DNA from: Flavobacteriales bacterium
Lineage (GTDB): Bacteria > Bacteroidota > Bacteroidia > Flavobacteriales > PHOS-HE28
Reading direction: 5' to 3'
Length of the DNA: 5,363 bases
NCBI GenBank assembly: GCA_008016945.1
Contig: SSGN01000207.1
Location: 1 to 5,363 of the forward strand
The position numbers and the translations under genes were made by a program. Each line of letters begins with the position of its first letter. The stretch's first letter is position 1. Of this stretch, positions 4,895-5,363 are shown in pieces. The notes beneath the pieces are model-generated. The model was not told where the DNA came from, made no database searches, and saw nothing but the letters and a program-made list of their open reading frames with translations.

Positions 4895-5149
4895 ATGGCC
4901 AAGCTGAAACTCGACCTGCACGACATCTACAACAAGGGGCGGGACATCGACCGTGCGCTGAACGAGATCATGGAGGAGGCCGTGGACAAGCGCATCCCCA
5001 TCGTGGAGATCATTCCCGGCAAGGGCAGCGGCCAGTTGAAGAAGAAGGTGATCCGTTTCCTGCAACAACCCCATATCAAGAAGATGTACCACCGGATCGA
5101 CAAGGACAGCGATAACTTCGGGCGGCTATTCGTACGGTTCAAGCATTGA
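4895..5149 (+). CDS. Stand-alone Smr-domain protein
   Basis: This 84-residue protein is essentially one Smr (small MutS-related) domain. It has KLDLHDI (5-11) with the LDLH motif, and VEIIPGKGSGQLKKKV (37-52) with the GKGSG loop that corresponds to the usual hGKGxG signature. It ends in FGRLFVRF, the last strand. Smr domains are nucleases acting on DNA or RNA, in MutS2 or as free proteins such as YdaL/SmrA types; some act on stalled ribosome mRNA. The normal His of the HGKG motif is a Pro here, which may alter activity. It starts 3 bases after the Acetyltransf_CG stop without a clear Shine-Dalgarno, so co-translation is likely. Confidence 0.85.
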   Translation: MAKLKLDLHDIYNKGRDIDRALNEIMEEAVDKRIPIVEIIPGKGSGQLKKKVIRFLQQPHIKKMYHRIDKDSDNFGRLFVRFKH

Positions 5150-5172
5150 AGGTGCGGATCCGCCGGTCGCAG

Positions 5173-5363
5173 ATGACGCGCTCCATCACCGCAGCCCTTT
5201 CGGTCCTCGTGAGCTTGCTGGGCCACGGGCAGATCGTGATCAGCGAAGCGTGCAGCAAGAACCTCGACCTGATCCAGGATCCGTTCGGGGATACCCCGGA
5301 CTGGATCGAGCTGCACAACCAAGGGACCGAGGCGGTAGAGCTGACCGGCCTGTTCCTGAGTGA
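5173..5363 (+). CDS. Exported lamin-tail-domain protein, N-terminal part cut by window edge
   Basis: The open frame reads MTRSITAALSVLVSLLGHGQ, a hydrophobic signal-peptide-like stretch with likely cleavage near GHG/Q. It continues IVISEACSKN, then DTPDWIELHNQG and VELTGLFLS. This is the start of a lamin tail domain (LTD), with the typical pDWIELxNxG and LxGxxLSD signatures, common in secreted Bacteroidota proteins, some with CotH kinase domains or type IX secretion signals further on. A GTG start at 5152 is also in frame and would add VRIRRSQ, a more basic n-region, just 2 bases after the Smr stop. The ATG is chosen by default. The frame stays open to the end of the window, so total length is unknown. 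Confidence 0.8.
   Translation, partial: MTRSITAALSVLVSLLGHGQIVISEACSKNLDLIQDPFGDTPDWIELHNQGTEAVELTGLFLS

Noticed and set aside
4583..5322. Minus-strand open frames opposite the Acetyltransf_CG, Smr and lamin-tail genes
   Set aside because: The plus-strand frames carry clear domain motifs; the minus-strand translations do not.

Overview
This window looks like part of a GC-rich Bacteroidota chromosome, possibly Flavobacteriales or a relative. That placement is an inference. It rests on a TAnnTTTG-type promoter box (TATATTTG) just upstream of the hipB start, starts that mostly lack strong Shine-Dalgarno sequences, and a mix of small genes (stand-alone Smr, Acetyltransf_CG, an exported lamin-tail-domain protein) that is common in that phylum. 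No rRNA, tRNA or CRISPR array was seen.

Left part (1-1053), accessory DNA of lower and uneven GC. The left edge cuts through the 5' end of an IS4-type (DUF4372) transposase on the minus strand. Its ribosome binding site lies in the arm of a perfect hairpin. Next to it is the C-terminal TOPRIM half of an OLD-family ATP-dependent nuclease that has lost its ATPase half, most simply because the IS inserted there. A 266-bp AT-richer intergenic stretch follows. It carries four tandem 8-bp pyrimidine-rich units, two sets of inverted repeats and a promoter-like box in front of the next operon.

Middle part (1054-3792), about 65-75% GC in places. It holds a tightly packed plus-strand operon of four genes: hipB-like antitoxin/regulator, full-length hipA-like Ser/Thr kinase toxin, GNAT acetyltransferase, and a DUF523 (TudS-like) putative Fe-S desulfidase. 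Each gene overlaps the next by 1-7 bp, so translation is probably coupled. The kinase keeps its autophosphorylation-loop, catalytic and metal-binding residues. The addition of GNAT and DUF523 to hipBA is the most interesting arrangement here. All three enzyme types can be tied to tRNA charging or tRNA bases in other systems, but that link is a hypothesis.

Right part (3805-5363), ordinary-looking chromosomal genes. A minus-strand spermidine-synthase-like SAM-binding protein converges on the DUF523 gene with only 12 bp between stops. It is divergent from a plus-strand cluster of a small Acetyltransf_CG protein, a stand-alone Smr-domain protein, and the start of an exported lamin-tail-domain protein cut by the window edge.
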